Part shown: piece after piece, positions 35,001 to 43,528 of the stretch
Layout of the letters: each line of letters opens with the position of its first letter
Position numbering within the stretch: position 1 is the first letter of the stretch
Source of the DNA: Exobacillus caeni
GTDB taxonomy: Bacteria > Bacillota > Bacilli > Bacillales > Guptibacillaceae
Reading direction: 5' to 3'
NCBI RefSeq assembly: GCF_005747095.1
Contig: NZ_SWLG01000005.1
Location: 1-64,000, forward strand
DNA length: 64,000 nucleotides
The notes under the pieces: generated by a model
Database searches by the model: none
Told to the model about the DNA's origin: nothing
What the model saw: the letters and a program-made list of their open reading frames with translations, nothing else
Position numbers and translations under genes: made by a program

Positions 35001-35504
35001 CCCACCGCCAAGAGACGCTTTTATAATGATCGGATAGCCGTTCTGTTCGCCGAACTGTTGAACTTCCTCCAGGCTCTTTACGGGGCCATCAGTACCAGGA
35101 ATGACCGGCAAGCCTGCTTTCACTGCCTGCTCACGGGCATCGACTTTGTCTCCGAACATTTGCAGGTGCTGAACATCCGGTCCGATAAAAACAATTCCTT
35201 CTTCCCTACACCTGGATGCGAACAGGGTGTTTTCTGATAAAAACCCGTAACCAGGATGGATAGCATCAACATCGTTTGCTTTTGCAATTTCAATGATTCC
35301 CTCAATATCCAGATATGCATCGATCGGCTTCTTGCCTTCTCCTACAAGGTAGGCTTCATCTGCCTTATATCGATGGTAAGAACCACTATCTTCTTTTGAA
35401 TAGATAGCCACTGTACGGATATTAAGCTCTGTACAGGCCCGGAAAATCCGAATGGCAATTTCACCTCTATTGGCTACAAGAATTTTTTCAATCTTCTTTG
35501 TCAT
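32064..35504 (-). CDS. pyc: Pyruvate carboxylase
   Basis: A 1146-residue multidomain enzyme that forms oxaloacetate from pyruvate, bicarbonate and ATP, feeding the TCA cycle. Order: biotin carboxylase (residues 1-450, with KASLGGGGRGMR and VNPRVQVEHTITE), carboxyltransferase with TIM-barrel metal site (about 530-800, LLTDTTFRDSHQSLLATR, later HLHTHDTSGNG), the PYC tetramerisation domain (about 850-1050) and a C-terminal biotinyl domain with EAMKMETT (about 1110). It is full length. The neighbouring ctaA and ftsW match B. subtilis pycA. Confidence 0.99.
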   Translation of the reverse strand: MTKKIEKILVANRGEIAIRIFRACTELNIRTVAIYSKEDSGSYHRYKADEAYLVGEGKKPIDAYLDIEGIIEIAKANDVDAIHPGYGFLSENTLFASRCREEGIVFIGPDVQHLQMFGDKVDAREQAVKAGLPVIPGTDGPVKSLEEVQQFGEQNGYPIIIKASLGGGGRGMRIVRSEEAVSEAYDRAKSEAKAAFGQDDVYVEKFIENPKHIEVQILADKHGNIVHLYERDCSVQRRHQKVVEVAPSVSLKEETRVAICDAAVQLAENVEYINAGTVEFLVTPDEEFFFIEVNPRVQVEHTITEMITGIDIVQSQIKIAEGEQLHGPSLAIPMQEDIHCHGYAIQSRVTTEDPENNFMPDTGKIMAYRTGGGFGVRLDAGNGFQGAVITPYYDSLLVKVSTWALSFEQAAAKMLRNLKEFRIRGIKTNTEFLENVVTHENFLSGNYDTSFIDTSPELFVFPKRKDRGTKMLSYIGTITINGFPGLDQKKKPLFDKPRMPKIKYSEPVPSGTKQILDERGADGLVDWVKEQKEVLLTDTTFRDSHQSLLATRVRTNDLVRIAEPTARMLPDLFSLEMWGGATFDVALRFLKEDPWDRLLKLREKAPNLLFQMLLRSSNAVGYKNYPDNLIKEFVDKSAEAGIDVFRIFDSLNWVEGMRLAIDSVRSTGKIAEASICYTGDISDPARTKYNLNYYKDMARELEQSGAHILGIKDMAGLLKPQSAYELVSTLKETISIPIHLHTHDTSGNGLYTYARAVEAGVDIVDVAISSMAGMTSQPSANSLYYSLEGTERQPNVDISAMEKLSHYWEDTRKYYQGFESGMNSPHTEIYEHEMPGGQYSNLQQQAKAVGLGDRWDEVKRMYRRVNEMFGDIVKVTPSSKVVGDMALYMVQNDLTEDSIYEKGDKLDFPDSVVEFFQGYLGQPYGGFPKELQQIILKGREAVQSRPGELLEPVDFTDMRETLYHKLNRQITSHDLISYALYPKVYMEYEQVKDLFGDVSVLDTPTFLYGMRLGEEIEVEIEQGKTLIVKLVSIGEPNLEGKRTLYFELNGQPREVMIKDENVKSAVTAKPKADRNNPNHIGATMPGTVIKNLVEKGEKINKGDHIMITEAMKMETTVQAPFAGTVKEVYVTSGEAIQPGDLLVELV

Positions 35505-35528
35505 TCTGTTATTCCTCCTATGCTGAAC

Positions 35529-36713
35529 TTAATTTCTAGAAAACCTATTAGAGATAAACGGGACTTCTTCAGCTGATGTTTGTTTCTCGGCTGTCTTTTG
35601 CTGCTTTCTCCTCATGTTCACAAAAGTGGATATATTAACTAGTATGCCCATTGAAATCATAAGCAATAAAAGCGAAGAACCACCATAGCTAATAAACGGG
35701 AGCGTTACTCCTGTTATCGGCAGCATTCCTGTAACAGCACCTAGATTGATCACGGTTTGAATCCCTACCATTCCAGAAATGCCGATCGCAAGCAAACTCC
35801 CAAAAGTTTCTTTACAGCGAATTCCTGTAACAAAGCCTTTGAAAACAATGTAGCCTAGCAATCCAATAACAAATACAACCCCAAAAAATCCAAGCTCTTC
35901 TGCAATCACCGCCATGATAAAGTCGGTATGCGGTTCAGGCAAGAACCCATACTTCTGGATACTTTGACCCAGCCCCTGCCCTGTCAACCCGCCCGAAGCA
36001 ATGGCAAGATAGGAATTAATCAAGTGGTATCCACTGTTCTCCGGGTCTGAAAACGGGTTATATGCACCAGTAAAACGCGACAACTGCTCGTCACTCAGAT
36101 TAAAGAACACAACAGATATTACCGTTCCCCCGATTAAGAGGAGCATTAGAATATGCTGCCATTTCATACCGGAGCAAAGAATCACCACTCCTGATGTGGC
36201 AGCGATGATCATCGCTGTTCCAAGGTCAGGCTGGATGACAACAAGTCCGAAAATAAAACCTATTATCAATAGGGGAGGTAAAGCTCCACGAGTAAAATGT
36301 GATATATAGCTTTGTTTCTTGGAGTAAATAGCTGCAAGATAAATGATTAGCCCCAGTTTTACAAATTCGGCAGGTTGGAACGTAAATCCTGCAATTTCGA
36401 TCCAACTTGTTGCATTATTTGACGTTTTACCGAGAATAAGCACTACTAATAAAGAAAAAATAGATCCCAGCAAAAAAATTACCATGAATTTTTTATATGC
36501 TTTATAGGGAAAAAGCATCGTTACAAAGAAAGCAAGCACCGAAACAGCCAGCCACACCGCTTGCTTCTTAAAGAAAAAATCGCTTGGATATCCAAAACGC
36601 ATAACAGCCCAGACCATGCTAGAACTGTAAACCATAACAAGGCCAAATGCGCATAATAATAATATCGAAACGATAAGCGTATAATCATAATGTTTAAACA
36701 TTTTTTTTATCAT
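35529..36713 (-). CDS. ftsW: FtsW-family peptidoglycan glycosyltransferase
   Basis: A SEDS-family polymerase of about 394 residues with ten membrane segments, which makes septal peptidoglycan with a cognate class B PBP. The conserved segments are PADF-like GFTFQPAEFVKLGL (about 116-129), the extracellular loop QPDLGTAMI (about 164-172) and GVTLPFISYGGSSLL (about 335-349). Position next to pyc is that of B. subtilis ftsW (ylaO). The ATG at 36713 has AGGTAGG nine bases upstream; the alternative 36722 is only three codons longer. Confidence 0.95.
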   Translation of the reverse strand: MIKKMFKHYDYTLIVSILLLCAFGLVMVYSSSMVWAVMRFGYPSDFFFKKQAVWLAVSVLAFFVTMLFPYKAYKKFMVIFLLGSIFSLLVVLILGKTSNNATSWIEIAGFTFQPAEFVKLGLIIYLAAIYSKKQSYISHFTRGALPPLLIIGFIFGLVVIQPDLGTAMIIAATSGVVILCSGMKWQHILMLLLIGGTVISVVFFNLSDEQLSRFTGAYNPFSDPENSGYHLINSYLAIASGGLTGQGLGQSIQKYGFLPEPHTDFIMAVIAEELGFFGVVFVIGLLGYIVFKGFVTGIRCKETFGSLLAIGISGMVGIQTVINLGAVTGMLPITGVTLPFISYGGSSLLLLMISMGILVNISTFVNMRRKQQKTAEKQTSAEEVPFISNRFSRN

Positions 36714-36838
36714 AATTTTCATCCTACCTATTAATTCATCTGATATTGATAGAATTCGTCAGCAAGTCTGGAAAACCTGCCTGTATTCTTGATAATTGGG
36801 CCAAAAGCTCGTATGTATAAATTCAGATACATTTATAT

Positions 36839-37294
36839 TTATAAAGATGGTTTTAAGACATTTTTGATAAAGTTCCATCCATCTGATTCCTTCCCTTTAA
36901 TACGGAAGGGGATCAAGTTAATTATACCGACCCAAAGATTAAACAAGAATAACAGCTGCAAAAAACTATTGGTGGCCCTGCTGTCCAACCACTGCATTAA
37001 ACCATAACAAAAGAAAAGATTTATCAGTGGACCCCCAATGGAAATAAGGCCCTGTTTCCATTTGTGGATCGAACCTTTTGAATGGGTTGTTGAATAGCCT
37101 CCAGCAAAATACAACAATCGGATTTCTACCGCAACATCGAGGGTGTTTTTCTCTATTAATAAAGGGCCTGTACCGAGGACCATCCGCAGGCCTTTTATTT
37201 TTAAAACCTTCGCAACGATGAGATGTCCTGTTTCATGCAGAAATATCGTCGCCGGGACAACAAACAACATGAACCAGATTGCTTCCAAAAACAT
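36839..37294 (-). CDS. Small M50-type zinc metalloprotease
   Basis: A 151-residue membrane protein of the site-2 protease (M50) class. The zinc motif HETGH is at residues 20-24 within the first membrane segment, and the distal motif with the metal aspartate is at NLIPFRIKGKESDGW (about 129-143). Membrane segments are near 5-30, 78-100 and 108-133. It lacks PDZ and CBS domains. It is a compact family of unknown substrate, inserted between ftsW and ylaN. An intramembrane protease for a small anchor protein or anti-sigma factor is possible but not shown. Confidence 0.82.
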   Translation of the reverse strand: MFLEAIWFMLFVVPATIFLHETGHLIVAKVLKIKGLRMVLGTGPLLIEKNTLDVAVEIRLLYFAGGYSTTHSKGSIHKWKQGLISIGGPLINLFFCYGLMQWLDSRATNSFLQLLFLFNLWVGIINLIPFRIKGKESDGWNFIKNVLKPSL

Positions 37295-37394
37295 ACCTAA
37301 CCTCCAGCGACCTTCTATTAAGGTATCTTCATTTTACCATAAATCACATGTTTTCTAATTTAGTAATCTCGTAATATGTGTAAAATAAATAAAA

Positions 37395-37425
37395 AACTCA
37401 AACTACCTGAGGGATAGTTTGAGTT
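37395..37425 (-). terminator. ylaN terminator
   Basis: Perfect 11-bp stem AACTCAAACTA / TAGTTTGAGTT with T run on the minus strand after it. Confidence 0.92.
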
Positions 37426-37429
37426 ATCG

Positions 37430-37711
37430 TTACTTTTGAACGCTGGCTTCATGCAGGGCAGACAATTGTTTTTCCAAAGATTCAAGCAGCTTTTTGCCGT
37501 CTTCTTCTTCGACTAATCCAAGTCGAACAGCAAAGTCAATTTCCCGTGACAGACCAAACATCTGCGTATCTAAAACCTCTTCATAAAGAGGACATTGAGG
37601 CATTGTTAAATTTTCCATTTGCACTTCAATTAATTTAAGGATCTTATTCGCATCTGCTTTTAACAGAGCATATGCTTTTTCACTGTGTCCTGTTGCCATC
37701 CCAGCTGACAA
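37430..37711 (-). CDS. ylaN: YlaN, iron homeostasis protein (UPF0358)
   Basis: A 93-residue protein of the UPF0358 family, exactly the length of B. subtilis YlaN. The family is needed under iron limitation and has recently been linked to Fur de-repression by iron binding. The core [19 protein letters not shown] is intact, as is [20 protein letters not shown]. The frame is open to ATG 37765, but TTG 37711, six bases after GGAGGG, gives an N-terminus aligned residue-for-residue with the family, so it is chosen. Confidence 0.95.
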   Translation of the reverse strand: MSAGMATGHSEKAYALLKADANKILKLIEVQMENLTMPQCPLYEEVLDTQMFGLSREIDFAVRLGLVEEEDGKKLLESLEKQLSALHEASVQK

Positions 37712-37832
37712 AATGATCCCTCCGTTCCCAATTGCCATTCCTTTTAACATCATATCTTTTTCCAATTAAAATTGCAAGACAATTCCTTGTAAACAGAGCT
37801 CATTTTATAAGGGCTGACTCCGGCTTTGTGAT

Positions 37833-38765
37833 TCAAAAAATACTTAATTTAAAGTGGGAAGACAAAATTTCCAGCAGTTTGACTCCGGCAATGCTGTTTC
37901 CCTTTTGATCGAGCGGAGGACTGAACACACCGATTCCCATTTCATTTGGTACAAGGGAAAGTATCCCACCCGAGACCCCGCTTTTCGCTGGAATCGCTAC
38001 CTTAATCGCAAATTCTCCTGAAGCATTATACATTCCGCAAGTAACCATGAACGTTTTCACTATTCTGGCAATATATGAAGGAATAATCTCCCTCCCTGTA
38101 TCAGGATCTTTCCCTCCTTTTGCCAGTACCATCCCAATTCTGGCAAGGTCCTTACAATCAACCTCGATCGAGCATTGCTTTGTATAAGTTTCTAAATTTT
38201 GTTCTACATCTCCTTCGATCACACCATGCTGTTTCATGAAATGGGAAAGGGCCCGGTTAAGGTGCGATGTTTCGTATTCAGAGCGTGCGATCTCATGAGA
38301 AATCCCGATTGTAGGATTGTTTGTCATATCATGGACAAGTGTGAGGATCCTGCCTACTTTTTCATCAACTGTTTCTCCGGAAATCAAGCTCGTTACGACA
38401 AGCGCTCCTGCATTGATCATGGGATTTAACGGTTTAGAGGGAACCATTGATTCAAGTTTTGCAATCGAATTAAACGGATCTCCTGTCGGTTCCATCCCAA
38501 CTCTGGAAAATACCTTCTCTTCGCCAGCATCCATAATTGCAAGGGCAAGGGTAATTATTTTTGAGATACTCTGCAATGTGAACTTTTCCTCTACATCACC
38601 AGCGGAAAGGCATTTCTCATCTTCCTGAAAAATGGCGATGGAAAGCGCTTCCGGATTGGCATTTGCAAGGCCAGGAATATAGTCAGCTACTTTTCCTTCA
38701 TTTGCGAGAGGTTTAGCTCGGCTTACCATTTCTAATAGTTCTTCATTCGAAGTACATCTTACCAA
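37833..38765 (-). CDS. glsA: Glutaminase
   Basis: A 310-residue glutaminase of the serine-dependent GlsA class (YlaM) that hydrolyses glutamine to glutamate and ammonia. The serine-beta-lactamase-like SxxK motif is in QSISK (about 65-69), with N/Y residues in NPMINAGALV (about 112-121) and the KSGVSGGI segment (about 258-265). The frame continues upstream to 38831, but TTG 38765 after GGGGTGAAAGAT gives a protein of family length; a GTG three codons earlier is possible. It is divergent from ylaL. Confidence 0.94.
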   Translation of the reverse strand: MVRCTSNEELLEMVSRAKPLANEGKVADYIPGLANANPEALSIAIFQEDEKCLSAGDVEEKFTLQSISKIITLALAIMDAGEEKVFSRVGMEPTGDPFNSIAKLESMVPSKPLNPMINAGALVVTSLISGETVDEKVGRILTLVHDMTNNPTIGISHEIARSEYETSHLNRALSHFMKQHGVIEGDVEQNLETYTKQCSIEVDCKDLARIGMVLAKGGKDPDTGREIIPSYIARIVKTFMVTCGMYNASGEFAIKVAIPAKSGVSGGILSLVPNEMGIGVFSPPLDQKGNSIAGVKLLEILSSHFKLSIF

Positions 38766-38884
38766 ATCTTTCACCCCATCATAAAGATAGTCACTGCTAC
38801 TATTCCCTAAAAGTGACAAAACCAAGCACAAGCTTTATACTTGGGGATGGTTCAATTAAAAATCTTGACTACGGGGTGAAAACC

Positions 38885-39385
38885 ATGAACGATATTATTC
38901 CTATCACCGGAAATGTAAAGTTCCAGTTAACACTGGATCCAGGAGTTTGGATATTCGATGACCGGAAAGTAGAAATCAAGGAGTTTTTCTCTAAAGAAAC
39001 AGAGAAAAAAGATGAGCTTGAAGACTATGTTAAATCTGCTTCTGAAAACTGGGACCGTACGCGGAAACAGGGAGCAATACTTCCGCCGGTGAATAAAAGC
39101 ATTAATCGATTTGAAAAAGAAAAAGCATTAACCGGTACTTTCGGCATTTTACTGGAACCCTTTTTAAAAAATGCCGAGCCTGGTGAGGATGCAGCGTTAC
39201 TTCTTATCGAACGAAGCCAGGAAGAGACCATCTCTATCCCCCTGGAACAGGCGTATGGCAGCTTGCTTGGTTTTTCTGTTAACGGCAAGCCACTAAAAGA
39301 AGATGGCCCCATTCATTTTTATTATGGCGACGGTTCAAACCAATCTGAACCGATCAAAAACATCAAGCGGTTGATCGTGAAATAA
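38885..39385 (+). CDS. ylaL: YlaL family protein
   Basis: A 166-residue protein of the YlaL family, unknown function, sometimes labelled a peptidyl-prolyl isomerase without good support. A gene start at ATG 38885, after GGGGTGAAAACC, is preferred to earlier in-frame codons. TLDPGVWIFDDRKVEI near the N-terminus and a helical charged stretch (about 38-75) are visible. Position between ylaK and glsA fixes the name. Confidence 0.85.
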   Translation: MNDIIPITGNVKFQLTLDPGVWIFDDRKVEIKEFFSKETEKKDELEDYVKSASENWDRTRKQGAILPPVNKSINRFEKEKALTGTFGILLEPFLKNAEPGEDAALLLIERSQEETISIPLEQAYGSLLGFSVNGKPLKEDGPIHFYYGDGSNQSEPIKNIKRLIVK

Positions 39386-39399
39386 AACCATTTATCCAG

Positions 39400-40731
39400 C
39401 TATAGGATGTCTGCGGCTAACTGAGCAAGCTGTGACCGTTCTCCTTTTTCCAGTTTGACATGGCCGCTGACCTGCTGGTCTTTAAATTTTTCCACCACAT
39501 AGGTCAATCCGTTGTTATACTCATCAAGATAAGGATGGTCGATTTGCTTCGGGTCACCGAGCATCACGATCTTACTCCCCTCTCCTACCCTTGTAAGAAT
39601 TGTTTTCACTTCATGCTTGGTTAAATTTTGAGCCTCATCGATGACGATGTATTGCTCAGGAAGACTTCTTCCCCGTATATAAGTCAATGCCTCAACCTGA
39701 ATCGAACTTATTCCAGCCAGGATTTTATCCAGCTCAGCCGATTTCTTAACATTGAATAAGTACTCCAGATTATCATAGATAGGCTGCATCCAGGGCTTTA
39801 GTTTTTCATCTTTTTCACCTGGCAAGTAACCGATATCTTTTCCAACTGGCACTATCGGGCGAGCGATTAATAGCTTTTTATAATTATTTAAATCTTCCGT
39901 TTGCATTAGACCTGCAGCCATCGCAAGCAGTGTTTTTCCAGTTCCAGCTTTTCCTACCATGGTAACAAGCGAGATATCCCGTCGGAGAAGAAGGTCCAAC
40001 GCCATCCGCTGTTGAACGTTTCTTGCCGTTATTCCCCATACATGTTCATTATCAAAAGCGCATTTTTTCAAAAAGCTTCTTGACCGATCAACCTTTCCGA
40101 CTGCTGAAACGGATTTTCTTAACGTGTCTTTTAATATGACATATTGATTCGGATACAAAATACCGCACTGCAATGTCTCAATTGGAATACCGTTGTTCTT
40201 GTAAAACCCTGTGAGAACTTCACTCGATACAAACCTCTCCTGGTATCCTGTATAAATCTGATTGAATTCAACAACCCTGTCACTTAAAAAATCCTCAGCG
40301 GGAATGCCGAGCGCATCCGCTTTAACCCTAACAAGAGCATCTTTACTGACTAGAATAACCTGCCGCCCGTTTTCTTTTGTCTGTTCTTCCAGCAATAAAT
40401 TTAAAGCTACTGCGATGATGCGGTTATCATTTGTCTTTTCAACAAACTTATCTTGCAAATATTGAAATGAACGATGGTTCAGCTCAACTCTTAGCATTCC
40501 TCCATTTTCTAATGCAACTCCCTCATGGAGCTTTCCTTTTCCTCTCATGCTATCGATCAATTTACTTACATGCCTCGCATTCCTTCCAACCTCATCCATA
40601 TATCTTTTTTTAGAATCCACCTCTTCTAATACCACTGCAGGAATGATCACTTCATTATGTTGAAAGGAGTATATTGCTTTTGGATCCTGAAGCAAAACAT
40701 TTGTATCTATAACATAGATCTTATCCAACAT
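39400..40731 (-). CDS. ylaK: PhoH-family ATPase with PIN domain
   Basis: A 443-residue PhoH2-type protein. The N-terminal PIN nuclease domain (about 1-145) starts with YVIDTNVLLQDP and has VLEEVDSKK; the C-terminal PhoH/RNA helicase-like ATPase (about 235-443) has Walker A GKAGTGKTLLAMA and Walker B VIDEAQNLT. Such proteins couple RNA unwinding with cleavage. ATG 40731 follows AGGAGGCGAA. Adjacent to ylaJ and ylaL, as in B. subtilis. Confidence 0.95.
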   Translation of the reverse strand: MLDKIYVIDTNVLLQDPKAIYSFQHNEVIIPAVVLEEVDSKKRYMDEVGRNARHVSKLIDSMRGKGKLHEGVALENGGMLRVELNHRSFQYLQDKFVEKTNDNRIIAVALNLLLEEQTKENGRQVILVSKDALVRVKADALGIPAEDFLSDRVVEFNQIYTGYQERFVSSEVLTGFYKNNGIPIETLQCGILYPNQYVILKDTLRKSVSAVGKVDRSRSFLKKCAFDNEHVWGITARNVQQRMALDLLLRRDISLVTMVGKAGTGKTLLAMAAGLMQTEDLNNYKKLLIARPIVPVGKDIGYLPGEKDEKLKPWMQPIYDNLEYLFNVKKSAELDKILAGISSIQVEALTYIRGRSLPEQYIVIDEAQNLTKHEVKTILTRVGEGSKIVMLGDPKQIDHPYLDEYNNGLTYVVEKFKDQQVSGHVKLEKGERSQLAQLAADIL

Positions 40732-40906
40732 TTCGCCTCCTGACATCTAGAAATCATAGACTACTCTACTGTTTGGCATAGGCAATAATGGACAATACCT
40801 TTGTATAATCTATGAGGGACTGAATAAAGTTAGACGGTTATACAAAAAATAATTATAGAAATTAAGCAAACGTTCTACCTAAAGGAAACGGTTGGAGGGA
40901 TTGGCA

Positions 40907-41488
40907 ATGAAGAGAATCTTGATCCTATTCAGTTGCATTTGTTTCATAACGGCTTGTGCTAACAATAATGCGGCTGATGAGAAACAGACGAATAAAGTGC
41001 AAAATGTCAAACAATCGGTAGAATCCCCAAAAGAAAAACGGATGTCATCGAATGAAATCGCAAAGCACCTTACAAACCTTGCAAGACAAGTACCGGATGT
41101 TAATGACGCAACGGCTGTTGTAGCCGGCAAGTATGCCATTGTGGGGATCGATGTTAATAAAAAGTTAGACCGCTCTCGTGTTGGAACCATTAAATATTCC
41201 GTTGCAGAAGCATTAAAAAATGATCCTTACGGTGCTACTGCGATCGTAACAGCAGATGCTGATACCGTCCAGCGGCTCCGTGAAATGGGAAAAGAAATAA
41301 GACAGGGACGGCCTGTTGGAGGAATCGTGGAAGAGCTTGCAGCGATTATCGGCCGTATCATGCCTGAAGTTCCTAATGAGATCATGGATACTAAACCTGA
41401 ACCAACGGAGTCAAATAATAAGCAACTAAATAAAAAAGAAGAGAGAGAAATGAAACAACAGCAGGAAAAACAAGATCTGCAACGTTAA
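40907..41488 (+). CDS. ylaJ: YhcN/YlaJ sporulation lipoprotein
   Basis: A 193-residue lipoprotein of the YhcN/YlaJ family, made during sporulation or germination. The signal peptide ends in FITACAN, giving Cys about 17. The YhcN core (about 45-140) includes LARQVPDVNDATAVVAGKYA and GVDVNKKLDRSRV-like sequence. The C-terminus is a charged, Gln/Glu-rich tail. ATG 40907 follows GGAGGGATTGGCA. Confidence 0.93.
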   Translation: MKRILILFSCICFITACANNNAADEKQTNKVQNVKQSVESPKEKRMSSNEIAKHLTNLARQVPDVNDATAVVAGKYAIVGIDVNKKLDRSRVGTIKYSVAEALKNDPYGATAIVTADADTVQRLREMGKEIRQGRPVGGIVEELAAIIGRIMPEVPNEIMDTKPEPTESNNKQLNKKEEREMKQQQEKQDLQR

Positions 41489-41527
41489 ATGACAAATTTG
41501 ATGCAAGTTCCAAACAGATCCCCTAAT

Positions 41528-41563
41528 GAAAAGAAGCTTAGTCGCTAAACTAAGCTTCTTTTC
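41528..41563. terminator. ylaJ bidirectional terminator
   Basis: Stem GAAAAGAAGCTTAG / CTAAGCTTCTTTTC with flanking T-rich sequence. It overlaps the 3' end of the convergent PPOX gene. Confidence 0.88.
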
Positions 41564-42006
41564 ATCGCTTCCATAACTGCCAGGTCCAGCTTTGCAGCCG
41601 CTTCAAGGTCGTATACCTTTTCATAGGCAGGTTCAACAGACATCCTGGCACCATAAAACATCACATCTCTCACTTCATTGACCTTCACATTTATTAAAGC
41701 GAGCTTTAAAGGAACACCCTCAATCTTTTCCATAGCAATACTTGCAGAGCCATTAATGGAGTAAGTACTTTCATTGGCGATTAATGTAAAAGAAACGAGC
41801 GGGTTTTCTTTAATGTTCTTAATGATCCTGGAACGGTTGTCCACTGCAAATAAGATGGTTGTTTCATCAGGAGCATATAGCCAGGAAATCGCACTTACAT
41901 ACGGACCATAAGTTTCGTTATCAATTGTACATAGCGTTACATATTGCTCTTTTTGAAGCAACGTCCATAACTCCGCTGTTAAAATCGGATTGATCTTATT
42001 AGGCAT
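41545..42006 (-). CDS. Pyridoxamine 5'-phosphate oxidase-family protein
   Basis: A 153-residue flavin-binding split-barrel protein. VTLCTIDNETYGPYVSAISWLY (about 24-45) and ENPLVSFTLIANESTYSINGSASIA fit the FMN-binding fold of the PPOX class. Specific activity is unknown; such proteins may bind FMN or F420/haem. It is inserted between ylaI and ylaJ. GGAGGGGTAGAC precedes ATG 42006. Confidence 0.82.
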   Translation of the reverse strand: MPNKINPILTAELWTLLQKEQYVTLCTIDNETYGPYVSAISWLYAPDETTILFAVDNRSRIIKNIKENPLVSFTLIANESTYSINGSASIAMEKIEGVPLKLALINVKVNEVRDVMFYGARMSVEPAYEKVYDLEAAAKLDLAVMEAMKRSLV

Positions 42007-42134
42007 GTCTACCCCTCCACTTTGTTATTTATTCGCTAAGCAAAGACTTGAGTATAGTGCATTTCCCATTAAATTGAAGAACAAACAAACTTTTTCATGT
42101 TATACTACTTGTAAGAATTGAGAGGTGTATTGAT

Positions 42135-42335
42135 ATGAGAGTGAAGTGCGTTATTTGCGATAAAATTGAAAAAATTGATAATCAGAGTCCGCTTGCTAAA
42201 AAGCTTAGAAATCGGCCGATTCACACATACATGTGCAAAGAATGTTATGAACGCATCGAAAATCGAACAAAAGAAAGGATCGATACCGGCAATTTCCGCT
42301 TATATAAAAAAGATGAAGCAAATGAGAGCTGGTAA
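42135..42335 (+). CDS. ylaI: YlaI family zinc-ribbon protein (DUF2197)
   Basis: A 66-residue small protein with two CxxC pairs (CVIC at residues 5-8, CKEC about 34-37) that fit a zinc ribbon. Function unknown. Its last codons overlap the start region of the following membrane-protein gene (ATG 42313) by about 23 bp. Confidence 0.93.
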   Translation: MRVKCVICDKIEKIDNQSPLAKKLRNRPIHTYMCKECYERIENRTKERIDTGNFRLYKKDEANESW

Positions 42336-42777
42336 GATAATAAATGATGGACTAATTGCCGGAACGGTAGCCGGTTTAATCCTGGGACTGTTTCTTAAAT
42401 GGGTGGAAGCCAGAGATGGAAGTCTGGTATACACCCTTTTGTTAAACATCGATTTTATTCCTTTGATCGGTACTGTAAAATGGCCAGAGGAGATTGAATT
42501 TCTTTTTCATATCGTCATATCGTGGGGTCTAGGAATTGCCGTTTCTTTTTTGGCGCATCACTATAAATCACATCGTTCCTGTAGCCTTCTAATCCTTTCG
42601 GCAGCTTTTACTTTTCCGGCAGTGCTCCTATACTTTCCGTTAACCCTGCTTTCAGAAAAACGAACACCCCCCGTCACAGACAGTAATGCTTTTTTATGGT
42701 GGTCAGCCGGCCACTTCCTATATGCCGTTGGATTAGCGGGAACTGAAGCTATTCTTCTGAAAAGGACTGATAAGTGA
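42313..42777 (+). CDS. Putative four-segment membrane protein of unknown function
   Basis: A 154-residue protein with about four hydrophobic segments (residues about 11-30, 54-72, 90-113, 130-148). The loops carry few charges. It begins with MKQMRAGKI from ATG 42313, inside the ylaI gene; earlier in-frame codons are ignored because the frame there overlaps ylaI fully. No recognised family. It ends at its own terminator. Confidence 0.68.
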   Translation: MKQMRAGKIINDGLIAGTVAGLILGLFLKWVEARDGSLVYTLLLNIDFIPLIGTVKWPEEIEFLFHIVISWGLGIAVSFLAHHYKSHRSCSLLILSAAFTFPAVLLYFPLTLLSEKRTPPVTDSNAFLWWSAGHFLYAVGLAGTEAILLKRTDK

Positions 42778-42809
42778 AAGACGTGCACTAAATTCTAGCA
42801 CGTCTTTTT
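42778..42809 (+). terminator. Terminator of the 42313 gene
   Basis: Stem AAGACGTGC / GCACGTCTT with T5 after it. Confidence 0.88.
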
Positions 42810-42840
42810 AATGTTAGGGAATTTTCGATCGGTGAGGAAT

Positions 42841-43113
42841 TTAACTGTTGTATTTTGGCTCTGATTCAATGGAAAGAAATAGTGCGTCGATCAGCTCCAC
42901 AGGAAAGGTTTGTTGCCCATGCTTCCCTTTCACTGAATAAGTGACACAGTAATGCTGGTTATTCTTATCTACCTTAACAATATCCGCTTGATGATCATCT
43001 CTTAAAATTTGCTCGAAAAAGGCACACGTATCCTTTGCTGCTTTATCAGTCGTTCTCTTTTCCGCTACTTTTTTTATACTGAGCCAATTATAAAGCGTAT
43101 CCTGCAGGTTCAT
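42841..43113 (-). CDS. Small conserved protein of unknown function
   Basis: A 90-residue soluble protein. An N-terminal helix (about 5-38, charged) leads to a beta-rich half (ADIVKVDKNNQHYCVTYSVKG). No motif is recognised. AGGTTGG precedes the ATG. It lies 22 bp after ylaH on the same strand and is probably co-transcribed with ylaH and typA. Confidence 0.78.
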   Translation of the reverse strand: MNLQDTLYNWLSIKKVAEKRTTDKAAKDTCAFFEQILRDDHQADIVKVDKNNQHYCVTYSVKGKHGQQTFPVELIDALFLSIESEPKYNS

Positions 43114-43135
43114 AAGACCAACCTTTCTTATTCGT

Positions 43136-43453
43136 TTATTGGTCCTTTTTGGACTGGTGCAGTCTGACCTTATATATTATTAATACGACAGCGGCAGCCA
43201 AAAGTCCTTCAGCTACTGGTAAACCGATTCCGAAAAAAGTAAGGGGAAGGCAGCCGATCGCCAGAACGATGTAGATAACTGCTGATTTTAATACAGGAAG
43301 CTTTCGTGCAAACCCCAATTTATACACTACAACAGAAAGTGCCACGATAATCAGATACAAAAGCAAAAACCCCATAGTCGGGTTTTCGTATATTCCGACA
43401 AGCTGGGCAAATGTTGACAGGTCACCAGGTGATATTTCTGTTTGCTTATTCAT
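43136..43453 (-). CDS. ylaH: YlaH-like membrane protein
   Basis: A 105-residue protein with three membrane segments (about residues 28-45, 52-70, 76-95). [25 protein letters not shown] is characteristic of YlaH. Unknown function; always next to typA. GGGGG precedes the ATG. Confidence 0.92.
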   Translation of the reverse strand: MNKQTEISPGDLSTFAQLVGIYENPTMGFLLLYLIIVALSVVVYKLGFARKLPVLKSAVIYIVLAIGCLPLTFFGIGLPVAEGLLAAAVVLIIYKVRLHQSKKDQ

Positions 43454-43528
43454 TTTTACTTACCCCCGTTTAAGCCTCTATGTATAAAAAGAGGAAGATG
43501 AGTTTCTTCCCCTTTTCCAAACTTAATT

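Noticed and set aside
36789-37007. Plus-strand frame over the M50 gene
   Set aside because: Antisense shadow; the minus-strand gene has the zinc motif and start site.
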